Assembly (NCBI GenBank): GCA_017542695.1
Contig: JAFXWT010000107.1
Location: forward strand, 1 to 28,672
Source: Clostridia bacterium
GTDB taxonomy: Bacteria > Bacillota_A > Clostridia > Oscillospirales > CAG-272
DNA: 28,672 nucleotides
Direction of reading: 5' to 3'
In this document: in pieces, positions 1-7,927 of the stretch
Numbering within the stretch: the stretch's first letter is position 1
How the letters are laid out: each line of letters starts with the position of its first letter
Translations under genes and position numbers: made by a program
Notes under the pieces: model-generated
Told to the model about the DNA's origin: nothing
What the model saw: only the letters and a program-made list of their open reading frames with translations
The model's database searches: none

Positions 1-2
1 CG

Positions 3-77
3 TTCATTACGACGATCGTCGACGCGCTGTCGCTTCTCCTTTATTTCGGAGTTGCGAGCGCGATCCTCGGGATATAG
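3..77 (+). CDS. mgtE: Magnesium transporter MgtE, C-terminal end only (partial)
   Basis: The window opens inside a reading frame that ends in TAG at 75-77. The 24 visible residues begin FITTIVDALSLLLYF, which matches the conserved last transmembrane helix of MgtE-family magnesium transporters (typical form: TTIVDxxGLLIYF). MgtE is a dimeric inner-membrane Mg2+ channel with cytosolic CBS domains. Everything upstream, including the CBS domains, lies outside the window. The assignment rests on one helix, so it is good but not certain. Confidence 0.72.
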   Translation, partial: FITTIVDALSLLLYFGVASAILGI

Positions 78-125
78 CGTATAAAAATTGAATTTCGGCG
101 CAGAATAATCTCGGCGCCGGAGAAA

Positions 126-218
126 ATGAACGAAATCTTTTATAAAATGGCTGATTTTATCACCGTCGCCGCGATGCTCACAGCTATTGCGGCGACGTGC
201 CTTATGGTAATGAAATGA
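126..218 (+). CDS. Possible 30-residue single-span membrane peptide
   Basis: An ATG frame of 30 codons starts 48 bases after the mgtE stop and ends in TGA at 216-218, exactly where a strong terminator stem begins. The peptide has a short charged start (MNEIFYK) followed by a continuous hydrophobic stretch (FITVAAMLTAIAA and on), fitting one transmembrane helix. A GGAG lies upstream but only three bases from the ATG, closer than usual, so translation is uncertain. A GGCGC/GCGCC inverted repeat (97-101 and 114-118) lies between mgtE and this frame. I do not recognise the peptide. It could be a small membrane regulator cotranscribed with mgtE, or a chance frame. Confidence 0.4.
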   Translation: MNEIFYKMADFITVAAMLTAIAATCLMVMK

Positions 219-257
219 AAAATCTCATTGGAGAAACTGCTCCAATGAGATTTTTTT
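218..257 (+). terminator. Rho-independent terminator after mgtE / small peptide
   Basis: A near-perfect 16-base stem (218-233 with 240-255), six-base loop AAACTG, ends in a run of seven T. It terminates rightward transcription coming from mgtE. Confidence 0.85.
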
Positions 258-260
258 ATG

Positions 261-300
261 TTTATTGCCATTTTCTTTTTTGCGAAAAAAGAGCAATAAA
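261..300. repeat. AT-rich imperfect hairpin between convergent genes
   Basis: TTTATTGC (261-268) pairs with GCAATAAA (293-300), and inside it TCTTTTTT (274-281) pairs with AAAAAAGA (285-292) around the loop GCG. It sits between two convergent terminators and has no coding capacity. It may add to termination, or be part of an interspersed element. Confidence 0.5.
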
Positions 301-305
301 CTAAC

Positions 306-331
306 AAAAGGGCTCCCTTGCGGGAGCCCTT
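306..331 (-). terminator. Terminator of the SLH surface-protein gene
   Basis: GGGCTCCC (310-317) and GGGAGCCC (322-329) form a perfect stem around TTGC, extended by A-T pairs on each side. Read on the minus strand it is followed by TTTTG and a T-rich stretch. It lies about 30 bases past the stop of the leftward 1750-residue gene. Confidence 0.8.
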
Positions 332-361
332 CTATTATTAGGAATTAGGATTCAACTTTTA

Positions 362-3300
362 TTATTTTGCAAAGCTGTTGACGAATACGTAGTAAACGTC
401 ATTGATTACAACATAGTTGAATGTGAGGGTTACTTCGCCTCTGTTCTGGTAAGAAACTCTCTGGCTTACAAAGTAGTTGTAAAGCGGCGAGAATTCAACA
501 TTCCAGAATGTACCGTTGAGGTAAGCGTCGATTGCAGCGACCTTTGCAGCAGCAACATTTGCAGCAGCTGTATCAACGTCGTCCTTCGTGTAGTAGTTAG
601 GAGCCTTGCCTACGCCCTCAGCAACGATAGCTTCGTCAGCAGAGTATGTGGCCTTGATTTCAGTTGTCGTAGAAACTGCTACATTCGTGCTTGTTCCACC
701 GATACCGAAGTTAGCGCCATCCATGTCATGATAGATGAACTTGAATGTCTTGTTCGAGATATCTGTGTTCTCAACACCCTTGATTGTAGCTGTTGTCTTA
801 CCGTCAGCTGTAACGCCCGTGATAACGCCTGTGAGAACCTGAGCATATTCAGTTGCTGTGCCGTACTCGCCTGCTGCCTCAGAAACAGCGGAGATAACTT
901 CGTTATCCTTGTTGATGAGGAAGAAGCCGCCTGCCTTAAGAGCTGCCTGAACTCTTGTCATTTCGTCCTCTTTGTACGTTGTGAATACGAACTGGATAGA
1001 ACCAACTTCTTCGCCTGTCGTAACGTCGATAGCGGAGTCAGTCGATCTGATTACCCAGTAGTTGCTGAGCTGGATCGCCTCTGCGATGACTGTAGCGTCG
1101 CCGTTGAGGTATACGAGCTTAGATCCTGCAGTTACTGTGTTTTCATTGTCATCTACAACTGCTGCAACGGGTTTGTTGATCTTACCGATTACAGAGAGCA
1201 TCGTGCAAGCTTCTGCACCCTTGTACTGGTAGTCTGTTACAAATACTGTTGCCTTGTTAGCGTAGATATCCTTAGCTGTTGTAACTGTGATCTTGAAGTT
1301 GCCTGTTTCGCTGTCCGGATAGATAACAACAATCTTCACGTTCTGGTTGATCTGGAATCTTCTTACAGAACCGAGACCGTCCGTGAGGTATGCGTGATAG
1401 AGACCCGGAACGTAGCCCTGTTCATCCTCTGTGAAAGGAGCGAACGAGAGAGAAACGAGGTTCTCTTCCTTGACGTCTTTGTCAAGACCGAATTCGCTCT
1501 TGATAGCATCAGCCGGGATGTCATAGACAATACCATTATCGGTAGCATCTGTTGTGTCATACTCAGGAGTATCCTTCGTTGTCTTTGTCTCATCATATAC
1601 GGGATCGCCGTGAACGAGGTAAACAAGACTTGTTGTAGGATCTACGTAGTATGTAGCGGTATCTGTGTAGGATACGCCGTCGTCAACTTCCTGCTTCATT
1701 GTCGACTGGTTGATAAGTGCGATAAGAAGCGTGCTGTTAGCGTCTACAGGATAGTAGAATGTACCCTTAACGCCTGAGAGTTTCTTAACTAAGCTGAACA
1801 TGAGCGTGTACGTGATCTTGCCATCGTTGCTTATATTTCTTACATAGTAAGGATTGTAACCAACGATCATGTCGTACATGTCATAGTAGCCGTTGCCGCC
1901 CTGGAGGTAAACTCTGTCGTCGTCTGTCTTTGTGTAGCCGAGGATGTATGCGTTTTCGAAATCTTCCTCGTGGCCGTTCGTCCACATCATATCTGTGCCT
2001 GCACCTGTTGTGAGGAGCGGATATCTGTAGCCGAAGCAAACTCTGGATCTGTAGTTCGTCGAAAGGTGGTCTGCGTTGAAGAAGTTCGCGTTGTTGCCCA
2101 TGTAGATTGCGCCCCAATCAGATGCGCCTGTATCAACATCTACATTGTAGGAAGCGCTGTCAAGACCTTCGATCGTGTAGTACGAACCTGCGTCCTTTGT
2201 GAAGGAGAGGTATACGAGGTCATTCTGCGAGACAACCTGATCGTTCTCAATGTTGTTTGTGTTGTAGAGCGTGCCCTTAACGAGAACTGCGTTTACAAGA
2301 GCGTACGTAGGAGCGTCGTATGTCCATACTGCCGTAGCGGAACCCTTGACTTCAAGAGTCTTAACGGAAGCACCGATGTACTTCGTTGTCGAAGAAGCTG
2401 TCTTGTCGCCGATAGCTGTCCAGTCAATGTAACCGAAGAGATCGTGAGCGTCAAATTCTGTCTCTGTGAAGTATGTATCGTTCTGATACTGAGGTCTTAC
2501 ATACGTGAAGTAATCATACTGCGAGATGATGATGCCGGCTTTGTTGAATGTACTGCCCGAAACGTAGCCGGTACCAACAAGAGTCGGTTTGATTGTACCG
2601 TCAGGTGCAACAACGGCACCCTGATCGTCGGCATAGTACATACCTGTGAGAGGAGCGTTGCCGCCGATACCCTGGAAGATATTGCTGTTTGTAAGCGTTG
2701 TGAACTCGTTGATAGCACCCTCTGTTACGACGTAAGCCTTAACTGTCATTTCGCCTTCTGCAGCGAAGAGAGCGTCGATACCGAAGGAGTTAGCTATCAT
2801 TGCGGAACCGTAACCGTATGTGATTACGTTAGCAATGCTTTCAGCTGTAGGAGCGAACGAGGCGGAGTATGTTCCGTCTGCTGCGGAAGCTACAACTGTT
2901 ACTTTGTATGTGTTGTCGCCGGAATCTGTCTTTGTAACGCCCGTTACATAACCTGTAACTGCGCTCTTAACAGCCGTGTCAACCATGCACCATGCAACAC
3001 CGTTTTCGTATGCAACATACTTAACTGTGTGGCCGGCCATCCAAGAACCTGTCTGAACTGTACCGATCTCGCTGTCTGCTACGTGATCTGTTACGAAGCT
3101 GAGGAGCGATTTGCCTGCTGCGAATGTTACATCGGATGCAACACCGTCAACAGTTACGCTGAGTGTGATATTAGAAGCGGGATTAACAGGGATATAAACT
3201 GTTGTTCTCTCGCCGTCTGCTTTGATTACGGAAGCTGTGTAAACTTCTACGCCGCCGACTTTGGATGTGCCGGATGCAACCCACTCGATATAACCTGTCG

Positions 3301-5614
3301 TAAGTGTAGCAACGTCAACCGTCTTGTACGGGAATACGTTCGATACACCGTAGAGAGCTGTATCATTGTTGCCGCCGTAGATCTGGCGTTCGTTGCTCAT
3401 ACAAACAACGAGCTGAACCTTATTGGAAGCTACTGTAGACGTTGTGTTCCAACCGTCTGTGCCGCCGCCTGTTGTGCCGCCCTGAGCGACTGTCTTGTCA
3501 ACAACAAGACCGCCGATGTTGTGGCCCTTAAGACCCTGAACAGATGTGATGTAGTTGCCGAACGAGTCGTAAACTTCTCTTGTCCAAGCTGCGTTGCCGC
3601 CGAGGTAACCTTCGCCGGCCGGGTCTGTAGCGGAGTTAACTTCGCCATAGTAAAGTGCACGAGAAGACTCTGTTACAACTGCGATGTCGTATGCGCCGTC
3701 ACCGTCTGTGTCGGAGAATATTACTTCGCATTCGCCCTGTGCAGGACCGAGGATGAGCTGGAGAGCTTCCTCAACCTTGAGAGCTTTTGCTGTGTTGATC
3801 ATGTTCTTGTCGATTCTGCCGTCAACGATGAAGTCGGAAACGAGGTTGAACGATGTGTTCGTAACGAACTTACCGCCTGTTACGTTGAGTTCGTATGCGA
3901 TCCAAGAAGGAATTGTTTCTTCGATCGTGAATGTTGTGGTAACTGTGTTGCCGTCGAAATACTCGTTGTAGCCGTTATCAATATAATATGTCTTGTCAGC
4001 GTCTACATCAGCGTCTGTTGTGACTACGTATTCGTCATCGACAAGCTCATAATATACTACGCCTTCTGCGAACTCGTCAATATCTACAGCAAGCGCCTGT
4101 ACGCCGGATCTGTGGAGATTGAGGATCGCCTTCTGGTCTGCGCTGAATACGCCGCCTTTGTAAACAACATCACCCGCTGCGCCAACAACGCTGACGATCG
4201 CCTTTGTTGTTCCGCCCGAGAGGATGCCCGAAGGAGCATAAACTTTGATTTCGTTTGCCTTGCCTGTGTAGGAAGTTACAACCGTGTATGTCTCTTCGCC
4301 GAGTACAAGGTTTCCGGATGTCGGAACACCATTTTTGTACTTAACGTTCGACCATGTTACAGGAGTCGATGTGAGACGTGTGTAGGTCGAGGAAGCGGCA
4401 GCTTTCGCGCCGAGGAACTTCCAACCTGTTACCTGAGCGCCTGTGTTGATGTTAGCAAGCGTTGTTGCCGCTGTGCCAACATAACCGTCAGCCGCTGTGG
4501 AATCATTGATCACGAAATTTGTGATGACGCTTGTGCTAAGAGCCGATGTTGCCGTAGCCGATCCTGCAAGAGCGTCCTTGTTATCTCTTTTTGCGGAGAT
4601 CGTAACAACGTTACCAACGCTGATATAGTTAAGAGCGTCTGTGTCGTCATCCTTGTGGCCTGCCGCAGTCTTAACGAGAGAAGCGAAAGCCGAAGTCGAG
4701 ATTGTAACGTAATTGCCTGTTGTAAGGTTCTGAAGTGTTACAACTTTGCCGGATGTTTTGTCGATAAGACCGTTTGTGTTGTAAAGTTTGTTTGCAAACA
4801 GCGAATCATATGTTGCGCCTGTTACATACGCGTCATATCTACGGAACGACTGTGTCGTGTTCGTGTATACGAGCGGGATGTTAGCTACAACGTACTGCGC
4901 CTTAACTGTTGCGCCGCCGTTTGTTGCAAAGAATTCGCCAAGGTCTACACCGTAGGATGTGAGTCTGAGACTTGCATATTCCGTATCAGTGATGTCGTCG
5001 TCAGCCCAAGCTGCGCCGTTCATGATCGTGTAGAGTATGTAAGCTGCCTCGCCCTTTGAGAGCTTGTGATCAGCATCGTACTGAGCTGTCTTTGCAAGGA
5101 ATGTTGCATCGAATGCGCCGCAGAACGTGTTTGCGACGAACTCATAGTTTGCAACCTGCTCGTCCCAGGTAGCACCTGTGACTTTGTTTTCGTAACCCAT
5201 CAATCTGACAACGATTGCAGCTGCTTCGCCGAATTTAACTGCTTCGTGCGGAGAGAACGTGCCGTCGCCGTTACCTTTGATGAAATTACGGCCTATCGCG
5301 TAGCCGATAGCACCCTGGTGTTCGCTGTCGCCGACATCACTGAATGTCGAGAGAGCGACCCATTCCTGTCTTTTCCAAGCTGACTCGATAAGCTGGTGGG
5401 ACTCGATTTTAGCTACCCATGTGACGAATTCGTCTCTGGATACGGGTTCCTCACCGGCAGATCCAATGTTAGAGATGGTAAGGCCGTCGAGATAATCAAC
5501 AGCTGCCTTATACCAAGCTTTATCACTGGGTGCAGCGGAAACACCTACTACCATCATGGATGCTACAAAGAGCACCGCGAGAACGGTAGCAAGAATTCTC
5601 TTGAAGTTCTTCAT
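362..5614 (-). CDS. Large secreted surface protein with N-terminal SLH repeats
   Basis: This 1750-residue protein has a Sec signal peptide (residues 1 to about 27; positive MKNFKR start, hydrophobic core, VSA-A cleavage-like site). Residues about 33-200 resemble three S-layer homology repeats. The clearest is 91-141, with FSDVGD, AIGYAIG, GNGDGTFSP and the following E-A-A-x-I-V-x-R-L-M-G helix. SLH repeats normally anchor proteins to pyruvylated secondary wall polymers, so this is probably a cell-surface or S-layer protein. The remaining roughly 1500 residues are rich in Thr, Val, Tyr, Asp and Asn, poor in Cys, and look like beta-rich extracellular modules; I recognise no catalytic domain. 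No C-terminal membrane anchor or sortase motif is visible. Codons TTA, CTA and TCA are almost absent, a strong bias that suggests high expression. The ATG is preceded by AGGAGG at 12 bases, and a terminator follows. Confidence 0.85.
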   Translation of the reverse strand: MKNFKRILATVLAVLFVASMMVVGVSAAPSDKAWYKAAVDYLDGLTISNIGSAGEEPVSRDEFVTWVAKIESHQLIESAWKRQEWVALSTFSDVGDSEHQGAIGYAIGRNFIKGNGDGTFSPHEAVKFGEAAAIVVRLMGYENKVTGATWDEQVANYEFVANTFCGAFDATFLAKTAQYDADHKLSKGEAAYILYTIMNGAAWADDDITDTEYASLRLTSYGVDLGEFFATNGGATVKAQYVVANIPLVYTNTTQSFRRYDAYVTGATYDSLFANKLYNTNGLIDKTSGKVVTLQNLTTGNYVTISTSAFASLVKTAAGHKDDDTDALNYISVGNVVTISAKRDNKDALAGSATATSALSTSVITNFVINDSTAADGYVGTAATTLANINTGAQVTGWKFLGAKAAASSTYTRLTSTPVTWSNVKYKNGVPTSGNLVLGEETYTVVTSYTGKANEIKVYAPSGILSGGTTKAIVSVVGAAGDVVYKGGVFSADQKAILNLHRSGVQALAVDIDEFAEGVVYYELVDDEYVVTTDADVDADKTYYIDNGYNEYFDGNTVTTTFTIEETIPSWIAYELNVTGGKFVTNTSFNLVSDFIVDGRIDKNMINTAKALKVEEALQLILGPAQGECEVIFSDTDGDGAYDIAVVTESSRALYYGEVNSATDPAGEGYLGGNAAWTREVYDSFGNYITSVQGLKGHNIGGLVVDKTVAQGGTTGGGTDGWNTTSTVASNKVQLVVCMSNERQIYGGNNDTALYGVSNVFPYKTVDVATLTTGYIEWVASGTSKVGGVEVYTASVIKADGERTTVYIPVNPASNITLSVTVDGVASDVTFAAGKSLLSFVTDHVADSEIGTVQTGSWMAGHTVKYVAYENGVAWCMVDTAVKSAVTGYVTGVTKTDSGDNTYKVTVVASAADGTYSASFAPTAESIANVITYGYGSAMIANSFGIDALFAAEGEMTVKAYVVTEGAINEFTTLTNSNIFQGIGGNAPLTGMYYADDQGAVVAPDGTIKPTLVGTGYVSGSTFNKAGIIISQYDYFTYVRPQYQNDTYFTETEFDAHDLFGYIDWTAIGDKTASSTTKYIGASVKTLEVKGSATAVWTYDAPTYALVNAVLVKGTLYNTNNIENDQVVSQNDLVYLSFTKDAGSYYTIEGLDSASYNVDVDTGASDWGAIYMGNNANFFNADHLSTNYRSRVCFGYRYPLLTTGAGTDMMWTNGHEEDFENAYILGYTKTDDDRVYLQGGNGYYDMYDMIVGYNPYYVRNISNDGKITYTLMFSLVKKLSGVKGTFYYPVDANSTLLIALINQSTMKQEVDDGVSYTDTATYYVDPTTSLVYLVHGDPVYDETKTTKDTPEYDTTDATDNGIVYDIPADAIKSEFGLDKDVKEENLVSLSFAPFTEDEQGYVPGLYHAYLTDGLGSVRRFQINQNVKIVVIYPDSETGNFKITVTTAKDIYANKATVFVTDYQYKGAEACTMLSVIGKINKPVAAVVDDNENTVTAGSKLVYLNGDATVIAEAIQLSNYWVIRSTDSAIDVTTGEEVGSIQFVFTTYKEDEMTRVQAALKAGGFFLINKDNEVISAVSEAAGEYGTATEYAQVLTGVITGVTADGKTTATIKGVENTDISNKTFKFIYHDMDGANFGIGGTSTNVAVSTTTEIKATYSADEAIVAEGVGKAPNYYTKDDVDTAAANVAAAKVAAIDAYLNGTFWNVEFSPLYNYFVSQRVSYQNRGEVTLTFNYVVINDVYYVFVNSFAK

Positions 5615-5626
5615 AATAAAAGTCTT

Positions 5627-5751
5627 CCTCCTAATTATTTTCGGGTGAATTTGGGCGCGTTACGCCCATAGATAATCCCGTACGATTATAATACAACAGC
5701 CGTAATTTTTTTTCAAGGGGTTTTTGTGTTTTGTAACATTTCTGTAACATT
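5627..5751 (-). promoter_or_regulatory. Control region of the SLH surface-protein gene
   Basis: Reading leftward there are two copies of AATGTTACA (plus-strand TGTAACATT at 5732-5740 and 5743-5751), whose starts are 11 bases apart. Then comes TATAAT (plus-strand 5685-5690), a GGGCG/CGCCC hairpin (5653-5657 with 5663-5667) in the presumed leader, and AGGAGG (5627-5632). The best -35 match, TTGAAA, is 20 bases from the -10, which is too far for a good sigma-A promoter. The tandem repeats one helical turn apart could be activator sites; that is inference. The rest of the 327-base gap 5615-5941 holds only the hairpins listed separately. Confidence 0.5.
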
Positions 5752-5839
5752 ACTTTTTCTTTGCGCCACCTTGCTTTTCGGGATTTTCTCCTTCCGCCGC
5801 CAAATCTTTCCGTCAAGCCATATGTATAATATATGGAAG

Positions 5840-5872
5840 AAAAAAACGCGAAAAAATATTTTTTTCCGCGTT
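5840..5872 (-). terminator. Terminator of the Lrp/AsnC-family gene
   Basis: AACGCG plus six A (5845-5856) pairs with a T run plus CGCGTT (5859-5872), with one extra C. On the minus strand the stem is followed by a run of T then CTT. It lies about 70 bases beyond the stop of the leftward regulator gene. Confidence 0.65.
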
Positions 5873-5892
5873 CATTTTCTGTTCGATTTGTG

Positions 5893-5921
5893 ATTTTTTC
5901 AACATTTTGTGTTGAAAAAAT
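5893..5921. repeat. Perfect inverted repeat downstream of the Lrp/AsnC-family gene
   Basis: ATTTTTTCAAC (5893-5903) and GTTGAAAAAAT (5911-5921) form an 11-base perfect stem around a seven-base loop. It may be an additional termination or mRNA-end structure. A T tract follows it only on the plus strand, where no gene is visible. Confidence 0.5.
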
Positions 5922-5941
5922 TTTTATTACTACATCTTGTG

Positions 5942-6421
5942 TTATCTGTCAAGATCGGCGAAGGTGTCCTGTTTTATCGTCTGGAGCACGATGCTCGTCT
6001 TTGTTTGCACCTCGCCCTCGCATGTCTGAATTTCGCCGATGATGCGTTCGAGATCGACCATCGTGCGCGTGTTTACTTTGAGAATAAACGCGCTGGTGCC
6101 CGTCACGGTATGACATTCGACGATCTCGGGGTGGTTTTCGACGAATTTCCTTATTCCGGCGCGCGCCGACGAGTAATTTTTATCGTTCATATTGATCTCG
6201 ATATACGCCGAAACGTCGAGTCCGACGGCGCCGGTGTCAAGAACGAGCGTATATTGCTTGATAACACCCGACGTTTCGAGCTTTTTGATCCTGTCGGTAA
6301 CGGTCGAAACGGAGAGGCCGATCTTCTGGCTTATAGCCGACGCGCTGAGGCGCGAATTCTTTTTCAGACATGAAAGAATTTCGATGTCTTTTTCGTCAAG
6401 TTTTTTTGCCGTAAAATCCAA
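5942..6421 (-). CDS. Lrp/AsnC-family transcriptional regulator
   Basis: The 159-residue product has the family's usual length and order. An N-terminal winged helix-turn-helix (about residues 8-60, with LDEKDIEIL, SASAISQKIGLS and VTDRIKKLE) is followed by a RAM/AsnC ligand-binding domain (about 68-150). Members bind amino acids or similar small molecules and act as dimers or octamers. The start codon appears to be TTG (plus-strand CAA at 6419-6421). AAGGAG lies about 10 bases upstream and no ATG occurs nearby in frame, so this start is supported though spacing is slightly long. It is divergent from galK, and a perfect palindrome near its transcription start suggests autoregulation. The effector and target genes cannot be read from the sequence. 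The lysine operon is a conceivable target because of its proximity, but it has its own riboswitch. Confidence 0.9.
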   Translation of the reverse strand: MDFTAKKLDEKDIEILSCLKKNSRLSASAISQKIGLSVSTVTDRIKKLETSGVIKQYTLVLDTGAVGLDVSAYIEINMNDKNYSSARAGIRKFVENHPEIVECHTVTGTSAFILKVNTRTMVDLERIIGEIQTCEGEVQTKTSIVLQTIKQDTFADLDR

Positions 6422-6460
6422 TTTTTATATGCTCCTTGTTGTGTCGTGATTGATCATGTG

Positions 6461-6477
6461 TGCCGAATTGTTCGGCA
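6461..6477 (-). promoter_or_regulatory. Palindromic operator candidate for the Lrp/AsnC-family gene
   Basis: TGCCGAA-TTG-TTCGGCA is a perfect 7-base inverted repeat with a 3-base centre. It lies directly downstream of the predicted -10 of the regulator's own promoter, at about +1 to +17, a position expected for autorepression. No second copy is obvious in the window. Confidence 0.5.
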
Positions 6478-6484
6478 TTGCATA

Positions 6485-6513
6485 ATAATATCACAAAAAA
6501 ATGGAAAAGTAAA
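6485..6513 (-). promoter_or_regulatory. Sigma-A-like promoter of the Lrp/AsnC-family gene
   Basis: On the minus strand TTTACT (plus-strand 6508-6513) and TATTAT (6485-6490) are 17 bases apart. The predicted start falls at the edge of the palindrome at 6461-6477. Confidence 0.5.
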
Positions 6514-6592
6514 GTGTTTTTTCAAAAAAATTTCGCTTTTTTCCGAAAAATTCGCAAATATTTTTTGTTTTTGCTTTTGTTGGGATTTGATA

Positions 6593-6620
6593 TTGAAAAA
6601 AAACGAAAATCCTTTATAAT
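6593..6620 (+). promoter_or_regulatory. Sigma-A-like promoter of galK
   Basis: TTGAAA (6593-6598) and TATAAT (6615-6620) are 16 bases apart and lie 48 bases before the galK ATG. The leader holds a small CGCC/GGCG hairpin, and CGGGG precedes the ATG as a modest ribosome binding site. Confidence 0.65.
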
Positions 6621-6667
6621 AGTATTATGAAGAAAACGCCCACGGGCGAAAAACATCGGGGTATAAT

Positions 6668-7927
6668 ATGTTTGATATAACAAAGTTCAAAAAAGAAAAT
6701 TCCGCCATGCTCAAAGCGATTTACGGCGAAAAAACGGAACAAATGACGAAAAGGATCGACGAAGCGGTCAAAAAATTCGTTTCTCTTTACGGAGACGGCG
6801 ACGTTTCCGTCTTTTCCGTGCCGGGCAGGAGTGAGATATGCGGCAACCATACCGACCACAACCGCGGCGAAGTGTTCGCCGCTTCGATAGACCTGGACAT
6901 CGTCGCCGTCGCAAGAGCAACGGACAGCGGCCACGTCCGCGTGACGAGCGAAGGTTTTTCAGAATGCAACGTCGGGATTTCCGATCTCTCGCCCGTCAAG
7001 AGCGACGAGGGAACGAGTGCGGCGCTCATCCGCGGAGTGCTTGAAGGGTTTTCCCGACGCGGATATAAAACCGCTTCGTTCGACTGCTTTATGACCTCGA
7101 ACGTCCTCGGCGGCTCGGGGCTTTCGTCGTCGGCGGCATTTGAAATAATGATTTCAAATATATTAAATCACTTTGCAAACGGCGGAAAAGCAGACGCAAC
7201 GACGATGTCGCAAATTTCGCAGTACGCCGAAAACGTCCATTTCGGCAAACCATGCGGACTTATGGATCAGATGGCGTGCGCGTGGGGCGGATTTGTGCAC
7301 ATCGACTTCGCAGACCCGAACGTGCCCGTGTGCGAGAGCACGCCGCTTGACCTCGGCGCGGCGGGATACGCGCTCTGCATCGTTTCGACGGGCGGCTCGC
7401 ACGCCGATCTTACAGACGACTACGCCGCAGTACCTGCGGAAATGAAGGCAGTGGCCGCGTTTTTCGGAAAAGACGCGCTCCGCGCCGTCTCGCGCGACGA
7501 CGTGATGAAAAACATCCCCGCGCTGCGCGAAAAAGTCGGCGACCGCGCGATTTTACGCGCGTTCCATTTCTTTGACGAGAACGACCGCGTCCGCGCCATG
7601 CAAAAAGCTCTCGAATCGGGCGACGTTGACGCTTTCCTGAATATTATAAATGCGTCGGGCGAGTCGAGCGCGATGTTTTTACAGAATTATTTCGCGCCCA
7701 AAGCGCCCGCCGAGCAGGGCATAACGCTCGCTTACGCTTTGGCAAAAGAGATCCTTGACGGAAAAGGCGCCGTCCGCGTTCACGGCGGCGGCTTTGCCGG
7801 GACGATACAGGCGTTCGTGCCGAAAAAGTCGCTTGACAGCTTCGTTTCGGGCATGGAGAGCGCGTTCGGAAAAGGATCTGTTTCTACACTTTTCGTCCGC
7901 CCCTTCGGTGCGATAATGTTCAAATGA
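6668..7927 (+). CDS. galK: Galactokinase
   Basis: The 419-residue GHMP-family kinase phosphorylates galactose to galactose-1-phosphate with ATP in the Leloir pathway. All three family motifs are visible. The signature GRSEICGNHTDHNRG lies at 53-67, a variant of the classical GRxNxxGEHxDY. The glycine/serine-rich ATP-binding motif LGGSGLSSSAA is at about 147-157, and the C-terminal VHGGGFAGT lies near residue 380. GLMDQ contains the likely catalytic Asp200. No galT or galE is next to it. Its TGA overlaps the ATG of the next gene (ATGA), so the two are translationally coupled. A close sugar kinase such as GalNAc kinase is possible but less likely. Confidence 0.88.
   Translation: MFDITKFKKENSAMLKAIYGEKTEQMTKRIDEAVKKFVSLYGDGDVSVFSVPGRSEICGNHTDHNRGEVFAASIDLDIVAVARATDSGHVRVTSEGFSECNVGISDLSPVKSDEGTSAALIRGVLEGFSRRGYKTASFDCFMTSNVLGGSGLSSSAAFEIMISNILNHFANGGKADATTMSQISQYAENVHFGKPCGLMDQMACAWGGFVHIDFADPNVPVCESTPLDLGAAGYALCIVSTGGSHADLTDDYAAVPAEMKAVAAFFGKDALRAVSRDDVMKNIPALREKVGDRAILRAFHFFDENDRVRAMQKALESGDVDAFLNIINASGESSAMFLQNYFAPKAPAEQGITLAYALAKEILDGKGAVRVHGGGFAGTIQAFVPKKSLDSFVSGMESAFGKGSVSTLFVRPFGAIMFK

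Noticed and set aside
1970..5059. A 1029-codon open frame on the plus strand opposite the SLH gene
   Set aside because: It is codon-aligned with the sense gene and exists because sense TTA, CTA and TCA are avoided. Its product is implausibly rich in Cys and Arg, has no ribosome binding site, and resembles no family I know.
5840..5921. The two hairpins past the Lrp gene as a CRISPR-like or attachment site
   Set aside because: They are unrelated in sequence, not evenly spaced, and the first has normal terminator form.
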